Shown here: positions 11,036 through 22,815 of the stretch, piece after piece
Position numbering within the stretch: position 1 is the first letter of the stretch
How the letters are laid out: every line of letters begins with the position of its first letter
NCBI RefSeq assembly: GCF_000006405.1
Contig: NW_003213889.1
Location: 342,229-406,228, forward strand
Direction of reading: 5' to 3'
Length of the DNA: 64,000 bases
From: Perkinsus marinus ATCC 50983
Taxonomy: Eukaryota; Perkinsozoa; Perkinsida; Perkinsidae
Translations under genes and position numbers: made by a program
Notes under the pieces: generated by a model
Databases searched by the model: none
What the model was told of the DNA's origin: nothing
The model's input: the letters and a program-made list of their open reading frames with translations, nothing else

Positions 11036-12684
11036 ATGTCTACTGCAACCACCAACTCTATCCCTGATGACCTCTTTAAGAAGGCCAAGACTGGCAAGGG
11101 ACGGAGAGTACTGGCCGAGAGGGCCTCGAAACTCCAAGTACGGAATAATGGTCTCTTTCTAGTTGCCATCCACATGTGTAGGAGAATGATAAGACGGTTA
11201 TGCTACTTCGAGGGCCTCAGGCTGGTCAGGACGTTAATGCTCTGTTGAAGGACCTGTAGGTAACAGCGGTTAGGGCTGGGTAAAGGGGTTGCCACAGATA
11301 CGATATGCTAAAGCCGAATGCTGTCAATCTGAGGAGGAACGAGAGTGTCCAGCCTTTCGAGGATCCTGGTAGTATCTTGGGGTGCTTCTGTGAAGAATCT
11401 CTGGGGCGCTCTACATCGGCCTTCAAGGCCAATGCCCACCTTTTCTAAAGGTGTAGATGAGATGAAGTTGGTGGGTGAATTTTGATTCCACAGGCACGTT
11501 GGAATTCCTTGCGAGGAAGAACGATGCTAGTCTGTTTATATTCGGATCGAAGTAGTAACCACTACCTCCTGGAATGTTCGTAGTACATCGGTACAGAACT
11601 AAGAAGCGACCATTCCGATTAGCTGTTGGCCGAACTTTCGACCACCAACTCTTGGACATGGAGGAACTGCATGTATCCAACTACGTAACGCGATTATACT
11701 CTCCTGAATAAGCACCAACGGGCATCTTGTAGGTCCCGGCTAGTCAATTCAAGGGGGCTGAGGCCCCTCGACTGGGTAGCAAGCCCCTAGTTATCTTCCA
11801 GGGTGACGGCTTTGCTAGTGTACCGGACTTGCAGCATGCTCGCTCCCTGCTATTGGACGTATTCAGAGGATCACAGGTAGACAACTCCTGGTCTCACAGG
11901 CTCTTATGGGGGGTGCCATTCTGTTAGGCTAAAGCGGTGGCTTTGGACGGTTTGGACCATGTCGTAGTCTTCACTGCAGTGGAGGACCCTGAGGAAACTG
12001 GATCCCATCTCATATGCTTCAGGTCGGCCTACTGGTAGAACGCTGCTTTTAATGTGGCATCGGTGTAGTAGAAGCAGTAGTACATAGTTGTGTTTGAATC
12101 ATTCCAGCTCAGCAGGGTTAGTTCCTCTGGTGCAGGCACTACCATCTGACATTCAAACGTACTGGCACGAAGCTACCTCATGTCGAGCTCACCGAGCTTG
12201 GACCGAGGTTCGATCTCAAGACGGACAGAGATAAAGCGGCTGATCATGAGAAGTGGAAGTAGGATCATAATCTTCTTAGCTCAGAGTGCTGTATGGTGCC
12301 GCCAGGTATGCTACTAGACTACCCACGCAGACGTCTACTACCGAGTATAATATGGATAAGGAGCGCCCGAAGAAGTCTAAGAATATCACCACTGATATCA
12401 TGGGACAGCGTATTGAGTAGCTCTATGGTGGAGTGGGTGATGGGCTCTGTTCAGGTCGTGGTCGTATCCATCTCGAGAGCCAGAACTTTGATAAGCTGTA
12501 TACTCCGCATCACAAGTCGTTCCTCAAAAGAAAAGAGAAGTTCGCTGAGGCTCCTGCGGCTGCTGAGGAGAATAAAGGAGGTTATATGGGTTCCGACATC
12601 TAATATGCTAACCACATGGCATTAATGCATGGGTTGGTCTCTGATTTAGATGGCCCTTCCCCGAAGAAGGCCAAGTCTACCTAA
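11036..12684 (+). CDS. RPF2: Ribosome production factor 2 (BRIX domain)
   Basis: An eleven-exon gene of 338 residues. RPF2 works with RRS1 in the nucleolus to load the 5S RNP onto pre-60S particles. The exons are 11036-11137, 11182-11255, 11298-11368, 11494-11551, 11597-11684, 11733-11876, 11928-12022, 12136-12258, 12318-12409, 12455-12589 and 12650-12684. All phases agree. Family landmarks, in order, are KAKTGKGRRVLAERASKLQ, VQPFEDPGTLEFLARKNDAS, LFIFGSKTKKRPFRLAVGRT, FDHQLLDMEELHVSNY, KPLVIFQGDGF, LLLDVFRGSQ, GRIHLESQNFDKL and a lysine-rich C-terminus PKKAKST. Introns run 42-60 nt except 11369-11493 (125 nt) and 12023-12135 (113 nt). No single long open frame marks the gene, so it is easily missed. 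Confidence 0.93.
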
Positions 12685-14270
12685 ACAGTCACTGCTTAGT
12701 TGCCTCCACGTACTACTATCTATGAACGTTTCTCTCTTCTTGAGGTCCTATGTTGAATTAAGTTGTATAACATACAACGTTCATCGTAGTCGAAGTAGTA
12801 CTCGTTGCATAGTATGCAACGACTGTATGCATAGTATGTGTATGCAATGATAAACACTCGTAGCACCACAACATAGCTCTCGAATACGGAATCTTCCCCC
12901 ATCGTCATGTCTGTTCCTACCACCACCATCACAGCACTTCCAAGATCGAGGGAGACCAAGATGTATTACAGACATATAGCGGGATCCTTCCGGAGCCGAT
13001 AAAGACTTAGAGCTGAGTATTGAATTCTGTGAGTTACTCGCTACTGGCACTTGGTGTTCTTCTGAGAGCTGGCTCCCGAAATCTTCGAGGGGGGCGAGGG
13101 TCTATTGCTTCTGCCGCAATAAAACTAGGATGTGATACCGTTGAGGAAAAATTGTATGGTTGTACTACGACAAAGTTATTATATTGCAATTGTTAAACAC
13201 TGTATGACGTATTTTTCGACTAACCCCGAATAACATTCAGGGTGTTCCAAAGTAATGCTCATCTAATGTTTGCTACTTTTACACCATCTGAAAGCTCTCG
13301 GTAAGCTGTGTATTACCCCTGAATTTTATATCCATACTCAGGTTAAATTGTTCACCTTGGAGAATTTCCAAAAAGGCCGACTCTTGGAAACACGCTCAAT
13401 TTTTACTGGTTAATTAGGTTTATACTTGCGATATATAATTTGCACATGGGTCAATGAACAGTTATATGGAATCCATCTTATGGATACCTATACCTACCCT
13501 AACCTCTCTATCAACAGCAATTTACTTGCTATCATGATGCCGCGCAGATTCCTCGATTCTGAGTACTACTCAGCACCACTGAGTCTAGGAGTACTCAGTG
13601 AATAGTCTCAGTTTGAGTGACTCAAATTGAGTCAAGCTGTTTGACCCAGCTATTGATGTCACGACACATCGACGTTGCGGAGGATGCCTCGCTTGCGTTC
13701 AGAACTTCGGACACACACAAGACCCCTGAGTGGATAGGAGCCTCCTATTAGGAGGTTTTCTTCGCAATCCTTTTCGGATCGATAGCACAGTTTTCAACTG
13801 GCAAACTGGCAGTTTGCATAGAACTCCGCCTGTGTTTTACTCGAGGTTTGTGCATCCCCCATAGATGCGGCGCATCTGATGGGCGATCGCTTAGCCTGAG
13901 CTAATGACTGCATTTGGAATTTCGAGTTTGCGCAGGAGACCCTGGAAATGACATGTATGTTGTCTGTCAGGGTAGAGCTCTCGCTATCGCACTGCAGTCG
14001 GAAGGGTTGAAGGGGCTGTGGCGCTATTCAAGTCCAGACTTGGCGAGAAGGAAAAGCAACAAGAGTCGCGATTCTAAGTCTTGGCAAAATCGTGTTTCAA
14101 AAGTTTCAAATCGAAACTTCTGAATTAGTTTTTATATCGTAAATCCCACGGGCTTATTTTGATAACGTCACCTGAAGCCTATTTGTTGTGTTCTGCAGTG
14201 GAAATGGTGACTCGATTCTCTTTATTGGCTCGCTGCTTTGCGCTAACCGTTTAGCTTTCCAGACCCTGGA

Positions 14271-14588
14271 ATGGCTACTTCTCAGGTAGTGGCCGAAGAG
14301 GAGCATTCTTCTGGGCGGGAGTATTCAAAAGGGAAGGAGTTCGCTTTGGGAACTTCGAAGGTCTCCTTCCGGCCCCAGAGTGTGAAGCCTCTGGATTCCA
14401 TCCTGGTGAGACGCCCTGCTGAGGTGTTGGTGCCACATTTACAGTTCTGTCAGGCGGCTGTTGATGCCGACGTTTCCAAGCGGACCAGGGTGGCGCAGGC
14501 GATAGCGACCTCTATCATTAAAAGGAGGAGATATCGCCAACAATGCTACATCCGGGTATGTACTGCTAGCGGCAAAGTCGGCTCCTGA
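14271..14588 (+). CDS. Hypothetical open frame, 105 codons
   Basis: This frame starts with an ATG and ends with a basic segment (KRTRVAQAIATSIIKRRRYR). It has no family I recognise, no signal peptide and no membrane span. It sits beside the palindrome-rich repeats, so it may be part of a degenerate element rather than a host gene. Confidence 0.2.
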   Translation: MATSQVVAEEEHSSGREYSKGKEFALGTSKVSFRPQSVKPLDSILVRRPAEVLVPHLQFCQAAVDADVSKRTRVAQAIATSIIKRRRYRQQCYIRVCTASGKVGS

Positions 14589-14947
14589 TGGTGCTTTTCT
14601 AGACTTTGGGCCGCTTTCTCATCATACGGCAGCGACGACAGAACTACTGCAAATGGTCCTATCACTATTTCCTCCGCCTCATGATGAGGCCCTCATCGTC
14701 ATCATCAAGTCCATCCGCCGCCGTTTGCGGGTGATTTCACTTTTGCAACTCGCTGTTTTGCAACGGTTGTGGATATGATACAAGATTCGCAACATTGTTG
14801 CGAAACCTCCGACGTGGGCTCAGTAATGCAACATGATTGCTGCATTATGCAACTTTCGGGGAGTTGCTTTCATGTTGTTCTTTGCGCAACGGTTGCGAAA
14901 ATGATCGGGATAATGCAACGCGGACGTTTGGCTATTTTCGCGAAACT

Positions 14948-15012
14948 TTGCAGACCACAATCACCTTCCTGTCTTTCGCCGCGAAAGACAGGAAGGTGAT
15001 TGTGGTCTGCAA
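14948..15012. repeat. Perfect 65-bp palindrome (32-bp arms, 1-nt centre)
   Basis: Arms 14948-14979 and 14981-15012 are exact reverse complements around a single C at 14980. The left arm begins TTGCAGACCACAATCACC. The symmetry stops abruptly at both ends. Long perfect palindromes with almost no spacer are unstable in DNA, so this one is either young or an assembly or cloning fold-back. Confidence 0.95.
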
Positions 15013-15445
15013 TTCGCAAGCGCCCTTTCCGCATCATATTATTATCAGTATTACAATCCAACACACCTTTATGTAAGAAAGAACGTAGCAAGGCATATTA
15101 CAGTAATGATTACACACTTTTGCAATGGAACACGAACTTTTACAACGTATTTCTAAGTTTTTGCAACACGCTTCCACAGTACCACGATGAAATATAGAAT
15201 AAAACAAGTGTACGAAGTATAAGGTACGGCTTCTCTTTCTGTATGTGTAGCAGTGTATGTTTTCTGAGAAAATCGAAAACTCTCCTGTTCTCACAACCTG
15301 CCGGAATCACTCATAGAATAGTGCTTGAATCATGCCGCATCTATCCAAATAACTGCAGCAGCGACAATGCGACAATGTGAAGCCATATTTTTAATTGTGA
15401 GCCTCAAGTTCGATAGTGATAAAAAGGTAAGGATGCATAACGTTT

Positions 15446-15736
15446 TTAGGTAATCGATTCCATCCGTTGTCCCATCTGCATCCGAATCTGCTTGCATCGA
15501 GTATCGTTGTCGTGAAGCGCCCAGGTGATTGCGAGGTTCATCACATTGTAACAAACCATTATCAACCCGAGTGCAACTGTTAAGAAACACGATGTGGAAT
15601 CTGTCGAGGTCATGTGTCCCGATTCGAAGGCAGTAAACGCGTTCACTAAACATGAAAAGATTATCACAAGTGCCGCACCAAAATACTCACTATGGGCAAA
15701 GTGTGTCTCATCAACTGACTCAGTTCCAGGTCTCAT
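15446..15736 (-). CDS. Hypothetical small protein with two hydrophobic spans
   Basis: The frame runs from the ATG at 15736 to a TGA, 96 residues. It has two clear membrane-type helices, AALVIIFSCLVNAF and SCFLTVALGLIMVCYNVM, separated by a Ser/Thr-rich turn, and a charged C-terminus. An overlapping frame just upstream (about 15740-15840, containing SEYQIESVIVNPYSLFDDIK) also looks coding. The true gene may therefore be spliced and larger. I do not recognise a family. Confidence 0.35.
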   Translation of the reverse strand: MRPGTESVDETHFAHSEYFGAALVIIFSCLVNAFTAFESGHMTSTDSTSCFLTVALGLIMVCYNVMNLAITWALHDNDTRCKQIRMQMGQRMESIT

Positions 15737-16914
15737 GTAGAATCTCTTTGATGTCATCGAACAAGCTGTATGGATTGACAATAACACTTTCAATTTGGTA
15801 CTCCGAGTCGGGATTCTCGATACGCACGAGCCCGAGAGCTGAAATTATTCAAATTGAAGAAACCGTAGTATGCAAGAAGGGTGAATGTCTCATATCGCGA
15901 ATGATGTTGAACTATTGATTCAACAGTGTTGAACTGGCTTTTATAAAGAACGAACCATAACTCAACAATACCAGTAAGCAGAAAATGGGAATCGCTGGAG
16001 GCGCACTTTACTAACGACTCGTTAGTGACGAGACTTCAGCTTAGTGCCGCACTAATACTTAGTCCGGCTGCTCGTCCACGTAAAAGCTTCCCGTCGAAAC
16101 TTTCGACTCGAAAGATACAGAAATCCAAAGAAAACACAACATACTTGAACTGATTAAGTTCTAGAATTGCGAAGTGTCCACAGTGAACAAACAATATGCT
16201 GATAAACGCTGTATCATGATTTTTAACCGGGATTTCGCTCAACCGGCCATCTCATCGTAAAACTGTCAATCAAAAAAGGATTCCGGTACTCAATTCATGA
16301 TCGTCGTTGTCCAAACCGTTTATCCCAGACGGGTTCTAAACTGAAGCACAGCATTCTACTGATAAGAAGGACTAGAGAAGCCCTGACTAGATGTATTTTT
16401 GCAAAATCCATGTTGCCAAAATTCCTACGTCTTGGGTTTTGTCAACAATAACAAGTCATTGCAAAAGTGACTTCGGATGTCCTACATTGCAACAATTGCA
16501 TAAACATAAATTGCAAAAGCACAGCGGTGTTGCAAAAACCACTTTACCCGCCGTTTGCTGCCGTCTGTGTGAGAGCTTCCCCTCTGTTCGGTTGTTTGTT
16601 TTTCGATGATGCCCATGGTAGGTATGAGAAGCGCGTCCGCAAGGCGGCGGCCGCCTGCAAATTTCAGGCGTATTGGCGTGAACGACGTGATGCGAGGCGC
16701 CAGGAGGAAGCCTTTGAGGATATTCCTCCACCAGTGGTGGAGGATAAACGGTGGATGAGAAAGCGGCGACGAATGTAAGTCCCCCGTTGTGGGATTGGAG
16801 CATCGCTTTGCCATCTCTAACGTTTCGGTTTCCTCTATAGTACTAGGTCTTCGTGACGAAGGGGCATATTCGGGCGTATTTTTTCGAGCTGTTCGAATAA
16901 TCGAGTTGTCCGAT

Positions 16915-16958
16915 TTTTCCCGAAACCTCCGCATATAGATCCGGAGGTTTCGGGAAAA
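16915..16958. repeat. 17-bp inverted repeat with 10-nt loop
   Basis: Arms 16915-16931 (TTTTCCCGAAACCTCCG) and 16942-16958 are exact reverse complements. The core word CGAAACCTCCG also occurs at about 14808, beside the 65-bp palindrome, which suggests the two blocks are related. Confidence 0.9.
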
Positions 16959-17225
16959 TTCGCGCCGCGTTTGATCTATCTGATAGACTCCCACGCTTCG
17001 TAGTTAAGCCAGAATAATTCTACACGCACGCACGCACGTACAACGCGAAGGTGCCTTTTGCTGCGGTATATGGTCTTCTCGCTTCGCTCGCTCCGCAATT
17101 TCTTGAAACATAATAGTCCAGTGATACTTTGTCAGGTCGTCGCAAATCGATCTCCCCAGCCCCAGCAGCCTCGTTAGACAATTGACGAAAAAGTAATCAT
17201 TTTCAACATATGATTTGAGTTCTGA

Positions 17226-17321
<96 letters not shown>
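17226..17321. repeat. (TAG)n microsatellite
   Basis: About 32 uninterrupted TAG units. They are followed at about 17322-17365 by three copies of an 11-bp unit (AGAGTAGGAGC). On the minus strand the tract opens a poly-threonine frame, which I treat as an artefact. Confidence 0.95.
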
Positions 17322-17618
17322 GAGTAGGAGCAGAGTAGGAGCAGAGTAGGAGCAGAGTAGGGCTCAGTGATTTTATAAGGGTCTCGTCGTTACGCCACAC
17401 GACCGATCCAGCTAGACTGGACCCTATCTTCTTCATGGACGAGGCCGCTCAGAATTTCGATGCTCAATGCCGCCAGAAGAGCTTGTTGCCAGCCATCATT
17501 ACAGTGGGAGATACGGGAAGCTACGGTAGGGTGGCACGAATTATTTCCTTCCAATTATTTCCTTCCATTTCCTTCGGAAAGATGAAGGAAATTTAGAAAA
17601 TTCTTTCGAGCAGGAAAA

Positions 17619-17718
17619 NNNNNNNNNNNNNNNNNNNNNNNNNNNNNNNNNNNNNNNNNNNNNNNNNNNNNNNNNNNNNNNNNNNNNNNNNNNNNNNNNN
17701 NNNNNNNNNNNNNNNNNN
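17619..17718. other. Assembly gap (100 N)
   Basis: Exactly 100 unknown bases, a conventional gap size. It interrupts the 3' end of the Pumilio-type gene. Confidence 1.
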
Positions 17719-19895
17719 TGGACAAGGTGACTATCGACGTAGACAGTACCTGAGACTCTGCGAGAGCATGCACCTCGCGTACTGCCAGAGAGCGACGGGC
17801 TCTGAAGGATATGCTGAACCGCATAGTTGCCGTACTGGTGTCTGGCCATAACGACGAAGTCCGATACAAATATCTGAGAGGAACTTGAAGCACGAGATCG
17901 AGTCACAGCCCTACGTCCAGCAACCTCGAAGTGTAACGACCAACAACAACTGGATGCTCTGTCCACCCCGGTCCGTTGGGATAATGTTGTTGCATATCCG
18001 GCATCATTTCAACCTGACACGAGGAAGGAGGTCGTCAAATATGCACCAGCTGTCGTGTGTTCCATCACCCGATCTACAGCGGGACACCTCTCGATAACCT
18101 TCTTAGCAGTAATGACACCCCATTGTGAGCAGCTTATTTCGATGAACCAATCCAGGAGGCATTCTAGTAGCCAGCCACTTTGGGCCATCACATCGAGAAT
18201 CTAACCTCAGTGCATTGCCCGTTACCCCCCGAGTTCAGACATCCAGCCCACCTTGAGGAGCACATAGCATCCATTAGCATCGATAGCTAGCTCCCTACTG
18301 CATACTCGGATGGCACCCAGCAAAGGTAGCTGATTCGATCCACCGTAGCGCACGTTGGCCTCACTAATGAGCCTTTGGATAACACGTGTACCATGCGGAT
18401 GTATGCATAGATCGAACAAGGCACGGCCTTTGAGGATTTGGGTATTCAGTAGCTGCTCAAATGTAGCCATGTCGCTGACCTCGAGGACAGCCTGGGAGAC
18501 GTAGTTGCCAATAGAGTGGAAGGAGAGTGGTAGAAATAACGGCACGAGTCGATCGACGACTCGAGAGACCTGAACAGCAGATGAGCATGATGATAATGAA
18601 CAACATCGAGAGCCTCATACCTGCGAGGCATTGCGGAAATCAGCACGAAGTGCATCCTGTAAGTAGAGGGATGTGACGTGGTCCTCAGCATAAGCCCGGA
18701 CCTCTTCATCAGTCAACGCAAGGAAGTCATCAAAGGGGAACTGCCCTATGTTCTTCACCATAAGCCTATCCAAAGAGCCTCGACTGATGCTGGCAGCCAA
18801 CAAAGCGGGAGGGAGTTCGGCATAGCCTGGCGGTAATGGAGGCAGCGCCAAGCGGAAGGGATGTTCGTATTTGCCATGCTCTGACGGTAGGGCAGAGTAC
18901 TGAGCAGCAGCAGCAGCAGACGAGGTCGTCTCGTAGATGATGGGATTGATCATTGGGGAGAGGCTACGTTCCCCTCCTTCTCCTCTTGAGTGCTGCTGAG
19001 GCACGTTATGCGGCAATGTCGAACTACCCAAAGCCGTGGCAGTGGAGTAGGATACAGTTGGGGACAACACAGGGGACCGAGGGGATGCCCAAGGATCATA
19101 GTACTCCGTTGCTGGTGATGGTACCGAGGGTGGAGGATAGTGTATGTAAGGCCTAAATAAGCATCCCTATCACTATTGTTTCATACGCTCGCGTCTACCC
19201 AGGTGGCCCCCACGACTGACTGTAGGAGTAGTCGTCGCCTCGTTCCATGCCCAGGTCTGTGGTGGTCCGTGGTGCGTTGTCCATCGAGTAGGGTATGCTG
19301 CCAACAGGCCCAGGATATCTCTGGATAGGGGCTGCCATCTCCACTAGGCCTGCCACAGACGATGACCATACAGAGCCCACTAGAGGTTCACCTACGCATG
19401 TCGTTCACACTGGAGGAGGATTGGTTTATACTGCTTCCGGCGGTACCAAACCAAGGTTGGGAAGGACCACGGTCACCCCATTGGTTAACAGAGTAATCGT
19501 AGTGGCTTGCGAGTGAGCCGCTACCGGGAGGCGGGCCCATTGGGAGGAGTGGAGGAGGCATCGCTGGTGGAGGCTGCGGCTCGTAATCTCCCCCTATGCA
19601 TGCACCCTGTGGTATGGCTATCTACAGTAAAGCCACCATGCATATACAAGCATAAGCAGGCCTAGCTTACCCCAGGTGGCGGGGATGGTGGAGGGGGAGG
19701 GGGAGGAGGAGGTGGGGGCATCATCATCCACCCCGAGTCCACAGTTGGCGGCCCGTAGTGTGACGGAGGAGGGGGAGAGCAACAGCTCTCGGCGGCTTGT
19801 GGAGCAGTAGTTGACAGGAAACAGTCGCGTGGCGAATTCGCCATGGATTGTGTTCGAGAGTCGTAGAGTGGTCGGTCACCCGTAGGCAACTCCAA
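17719..19895 (-). CDS. Pumilio/PUF-family RNA-binding protein, 3' end lost in a gap
   Basis: This multi-exon gene encodes a PUF repeat protein; PUF proteins bind 3' UTRs and repress mRNAs. The N-terminal half is low complexity: a polyproline run near 19690-19720 preceded by a methionine triplet, then Gly/Ser/Tyr-rich exons at about 19390-19620, 19247-19350 and 18620-19160. PUF repeats follow, with typical signatures such as FHSIGNYVSQAVLE, CIHPHGTRVIQRLISE, ELAIDANGCYVLLK, GVITAKKVIERC and RHQYGNYAVQHILQ. The last lies at about 17800-17860, just before the gap at 17719, so the final repeats and stop are missing or uncertain. Introns at 18560-18625, 19140-19195 and 19350-19395 are near-certain from the frame changes. 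The first frame opens without an ATG, so an upstream exon is likely missing. Confidence 0.85.
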
Positions 19896-20093
19896 AGACT
19901 GTGGTGTAGAAGAACACCTAGTGAGGGGGCTATAATCACATGTCTATATGTTCCTTGTCATCCTGAGCACCCAGTCCAAGTGCGCACTGCTGATTGACAA
20001 CACCACGAGCCTCAGTGGCTAATGGTGACTGAACGCAGCAAGCGGGGGATAGATAGGAATCATTAAGACGCTAAGGGCAGAGGTAGAGTATCG

Positions 20094-20599
20094 TTAATCG
20101 TTACCCTCATCAAAGTCAGCTGGTTTGTCCGGACCAAACATGCACAGGTGTCCGAGGCCTCGAGCTTCCATATCCTCCACTAGACATGCACGGTACTCCT
20201 CAAAGTACTCGTCACACGAGAGGGCTAGATCGCCTCGAAGGAATGCATGCCGGTACCTGACCACACAGTATGATGATGTGGCGAAGGAGTGGTATGAGTG
20301 GCATACACACCAATTATTGAAGCATTGGTCGTATCGATCCTTAAGATGCTTACACGACTGAATGGCCTGCTTATGAGCGTCTGCCACTTGCCGACCATCC
20401 TATAGGGAAACGGGTTTCTTCCAAATCATTTCTAGATTCTTACAGAGGTTGCTACAAAGTGCGATATTACATCGGGGTCGACTTCAGGTGATGATGTCGG
20501 TTCATCCTTTGGTACTGCAGGCATCTCCTTGCTACTGCCACTGCTCTTGGTCTCAGACGAAACATCACTCTCTTTCTTGGCTCCCCATAACCAGCCCAT
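20094..20599 (-). CDS. MDM35/TRIAP1-like twin CX9C protein
   Basis: Three exons (20444-20599, 20311-20399, 20094-20256) give 135 residues with consistent phases. The protein carries two CX9C motifs, C-KHLKDRYDQ-C and C-DEYFEEYRA-C, separated by NNWYRHAFLRGDLA. This is the arrangement of the UPF0203 family (yeast Mdm35, human TRIAP1). Those proteins sit in the mitochondrial intermembrane space and partner PRELI/Ups lipid-transfer proteins. The N-terminal 50 residues (MGWLWGAKKESD, then Ser/Glu-rich) are an extension not found in the short yeast and human proteins. The C-terminus ends acidic. Introns are 44 and 54 nt. A further upstream ATG is in frame, but the MGW start looks better. Confidence 0.85.
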
Positions 20600-20650
20600 T
20601 GTCAGGAGGTAAACTACCGAGGGGACCACTCACCACTCTGAGAAACCCAT

Positions 20651-21060
20651 TCAGCTCAAGACAGTGAGAATTGAGAGCGGGAAACACGACAAATATGGTA
20701 CCAATATAACTCTATCGTTGCGGACATCAAAGAGGAAATATATATGAATACAGGCATGACTATTAGTACGTTTGACATTATGTGCCGAGCGTTCGAGCTC
20801 CTCCTTACATTGAGCCACCACAAAGATGAGCCCGTTAGATAGACTATTGTGACTGGTACTTTCCTCCTCTGCTTCATCCTATGTGTTATCCAATCACCAG
20901 TACCCCCCTGGAGGAAGATTTGAGGATACTCTAATGCTGCAATATCCAGATGGGACGGGTTACTGGGATAAGACAATGCTGGGCTAATCTCATCAACGCC
21001 ACCGTCCACCAGCTCGGCAACATCGGATATTCCCGAGCCTAGCATTCCGACCAACTCCAT
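20651..21060 (-). CDS. Uncharacterised protein, probably with a 25-nt intron
   Basis: The frame starts at the ATG at 21060 (MELVGMLGSGISDVAEL). Read without splicing it stays open to about 20656, but it becomes odd after GGTGDWIT. Removing a 25-nt GT-AG segment at 20879-20903 gives an acidic, charged continuation (GDEAEEESTSHNS, then CKEELERSAHNVKRTNS) ending at a TGA at 20651. The spliced version looks more like a real protein. I do not recognise a family. Confidence 0.4.
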
Positions 21061-21507
21061 CTGGCCGCGAAACCCATCTAGTTTCGATCAGATCCTCTAC
21101 CTCATGTTACCCATTGAAGTGAATGAGACCAACCTCTGTACAGCTAGTCTCGGCGATATAACCGGAGGCAGTTGCCGTACTACCGTTATATATTTGGCAC
21201 GGCTTTCCTGGGGCTTAACTATCCTGATCGTTGTGATACTGAGGCACGCATTCACAGACAGCTTGGCTATTCTCTCTCTCGCGAGCTAAGTCACTCGATA
21301 ACGTCGTTTCTGCCACTGTCGATGCAGAGTGGGACCCAATCAGCCCCAGAGTCTCTGGGCCAGAGATTCGGAGGAAGACAGACTGAACGAGAAGTTCTAG
21401 GGACAACTCGAGTGACAATGTCAACAAAACTAACCAGGAAGAACGGCGAAACTGAGTTGAGTGATGATAGCAGGGACTGGCATAAGCCAATCGACTGTTA
21501 CCTCCGA

Positions 21508-22815
21508 CTATGGCAGAAGGAGGCGTTCCGTCTGGGGCGATTGAACACTCATATTCATGCGTGACCTGGGAGATACCTTCCTCTCTGCTGGTGAGGCGAC
21601 TAGAGGTACCGATAGAGGCACTAGACTCGGTGAAACCTGAAGAAACGTAAAACGCTCAGGACATCATCATCGATGTACTTTACTTACCCTTGTTTTAGTG
21701 CCAAGCCCGAAAGGTAACCTCACAGCTTGGTCATAGACCAATTGGCCGTATACGAGTAGCACAAACCCGACAGCTTGAACCCAGGAGTACTTAGTGAGGG
21801 GCTCACCCAATCCGTTCCCAGGGGCTGCATAGTACCTACAAAACAGATGGGAACAAGACCTAAGCAGGAGGAGTTCGAATTACATGAGCACTGATACCAA
21901 CCAGATGACGATGGTCCTTGAAGCATCCAGGAAGGTATGATGCATAGCCGAAGCCTCTGCGGTAACCATGACGCCGCATATGTTGAAGACGAGAATCGAG
22001 ACGATGAAACCCAGTGTACAGATAAGCAACGTCGGGGAATTGGACAGCATCACGAAAGAGTCCTCTGTGTTCTCCATAACATTGCCTACGTCAGATCCTG
22101 GGAGATGCTGTAGTGCCGGCACGAAGACTAGGCACATGAGAAGTGTTCCCCAGAAGCCCTCTAGCCCTACTAAAGCCATTGGGGCTACATCGTTCGGGGG
22201 CTTGAGAAGGAACTCCTCCAGAACGTACTGTGCAGCACACACAACTTGCCCTGCTATTATGATGAAGATACCGAGAAGCATTAACGGCAGGCTCACGACT
22301 TGGGTCTGCTGCTCACGCGAAGAGAGGGAGGACACTCCGACCAAGACGAGAGCAGTTAAGCAAAGGAAGACTCCTACCCAATGATGACGATACATCTTAC
22401 GCCCGAGGAAAAGCACCGAGAATAGCGCAGAGAAGAGAAGTATACTGCCCTTGAGCATTTGGTATACGGAGACAGGGGTGTAGACCAGACCGATAGCTTG
22501 TAGAGAGGATCCTAGTAGATCGAATATCGAAGGGATGCATACCGTGAAGCACATACGGAGACCGATATTGGAGGATCCACTTTCAGGCAGAGTGTTGGAA
22601 GGTCTCTTATCACTTTTCTGGCGTAGACAATAGTACATGGGCAGTGCCAGGAGCATGGCAACAAACATGACCAAGCTCATGTACCACGGTTTTTGGAAGA
22701 AATGGGTCATGCCGTCGATACCGATACCACTACTCTGAAACATCATTTTCTCTATAATAGAGTTTGCGGACCCAGCCAATAGCCCTATACCAAATATGTA
22801 GGAGAAAGCCACCAT
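21508..22815 (-). CDS. SLC35F6-like membrane transporter (DMT superfamily)
   Basis: Three exons (21884-22815, 21688-21835, 21508-21636) encode 402 residues with consistent phases. There are about ten hydrophobic spans. The best family signs are SVYQMLKGSILLFSALFSV, LFLGRKMYRHHWVGV, AAQYVLEEFLLK, AMALVGLEGFWGTLL as a loose match, and DASRTIVIWLVSVL near the end of exon 1. These follow the order of human SLC35F6 (ANT2-binding protein, also TANGO9-like). The transported solute is not settled for this family, so I make no claim. The last exon is a soluble Ser/Pro-rich tail of about 40 residues. The introns (48 and 51 nt) split the membrane domain and the tail. Confidence 0.85.

Larger units (their letters stand above)
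12685..17202. other. Gene-poor, palindrome-rich region
   Basis: I found no convincing gene in this 4.5 kb apart from two weak frames listed separately. The region is full of short palindromes and related direct repeats. Examples are ACTCAG/CTGAGT motifs at 13560-13640, the repeated word TTGCAA/GTTGCA at 14740-15200 and again at 16390-16550, and the two large inverted repeats listed below. Further open frames at 16470-16780 carry an Arg/Lys-rich segment but no ATG in a sensible place. It could be a remnant of one or more non-coding mobile elements. Confidence 0.45.

Noticed and set aside
17203-17436. Minus-strand frame with a long poly-threonine run
   Set aside because: It is simply the (TAG)n microsatellite translated; no coding signal on either side.
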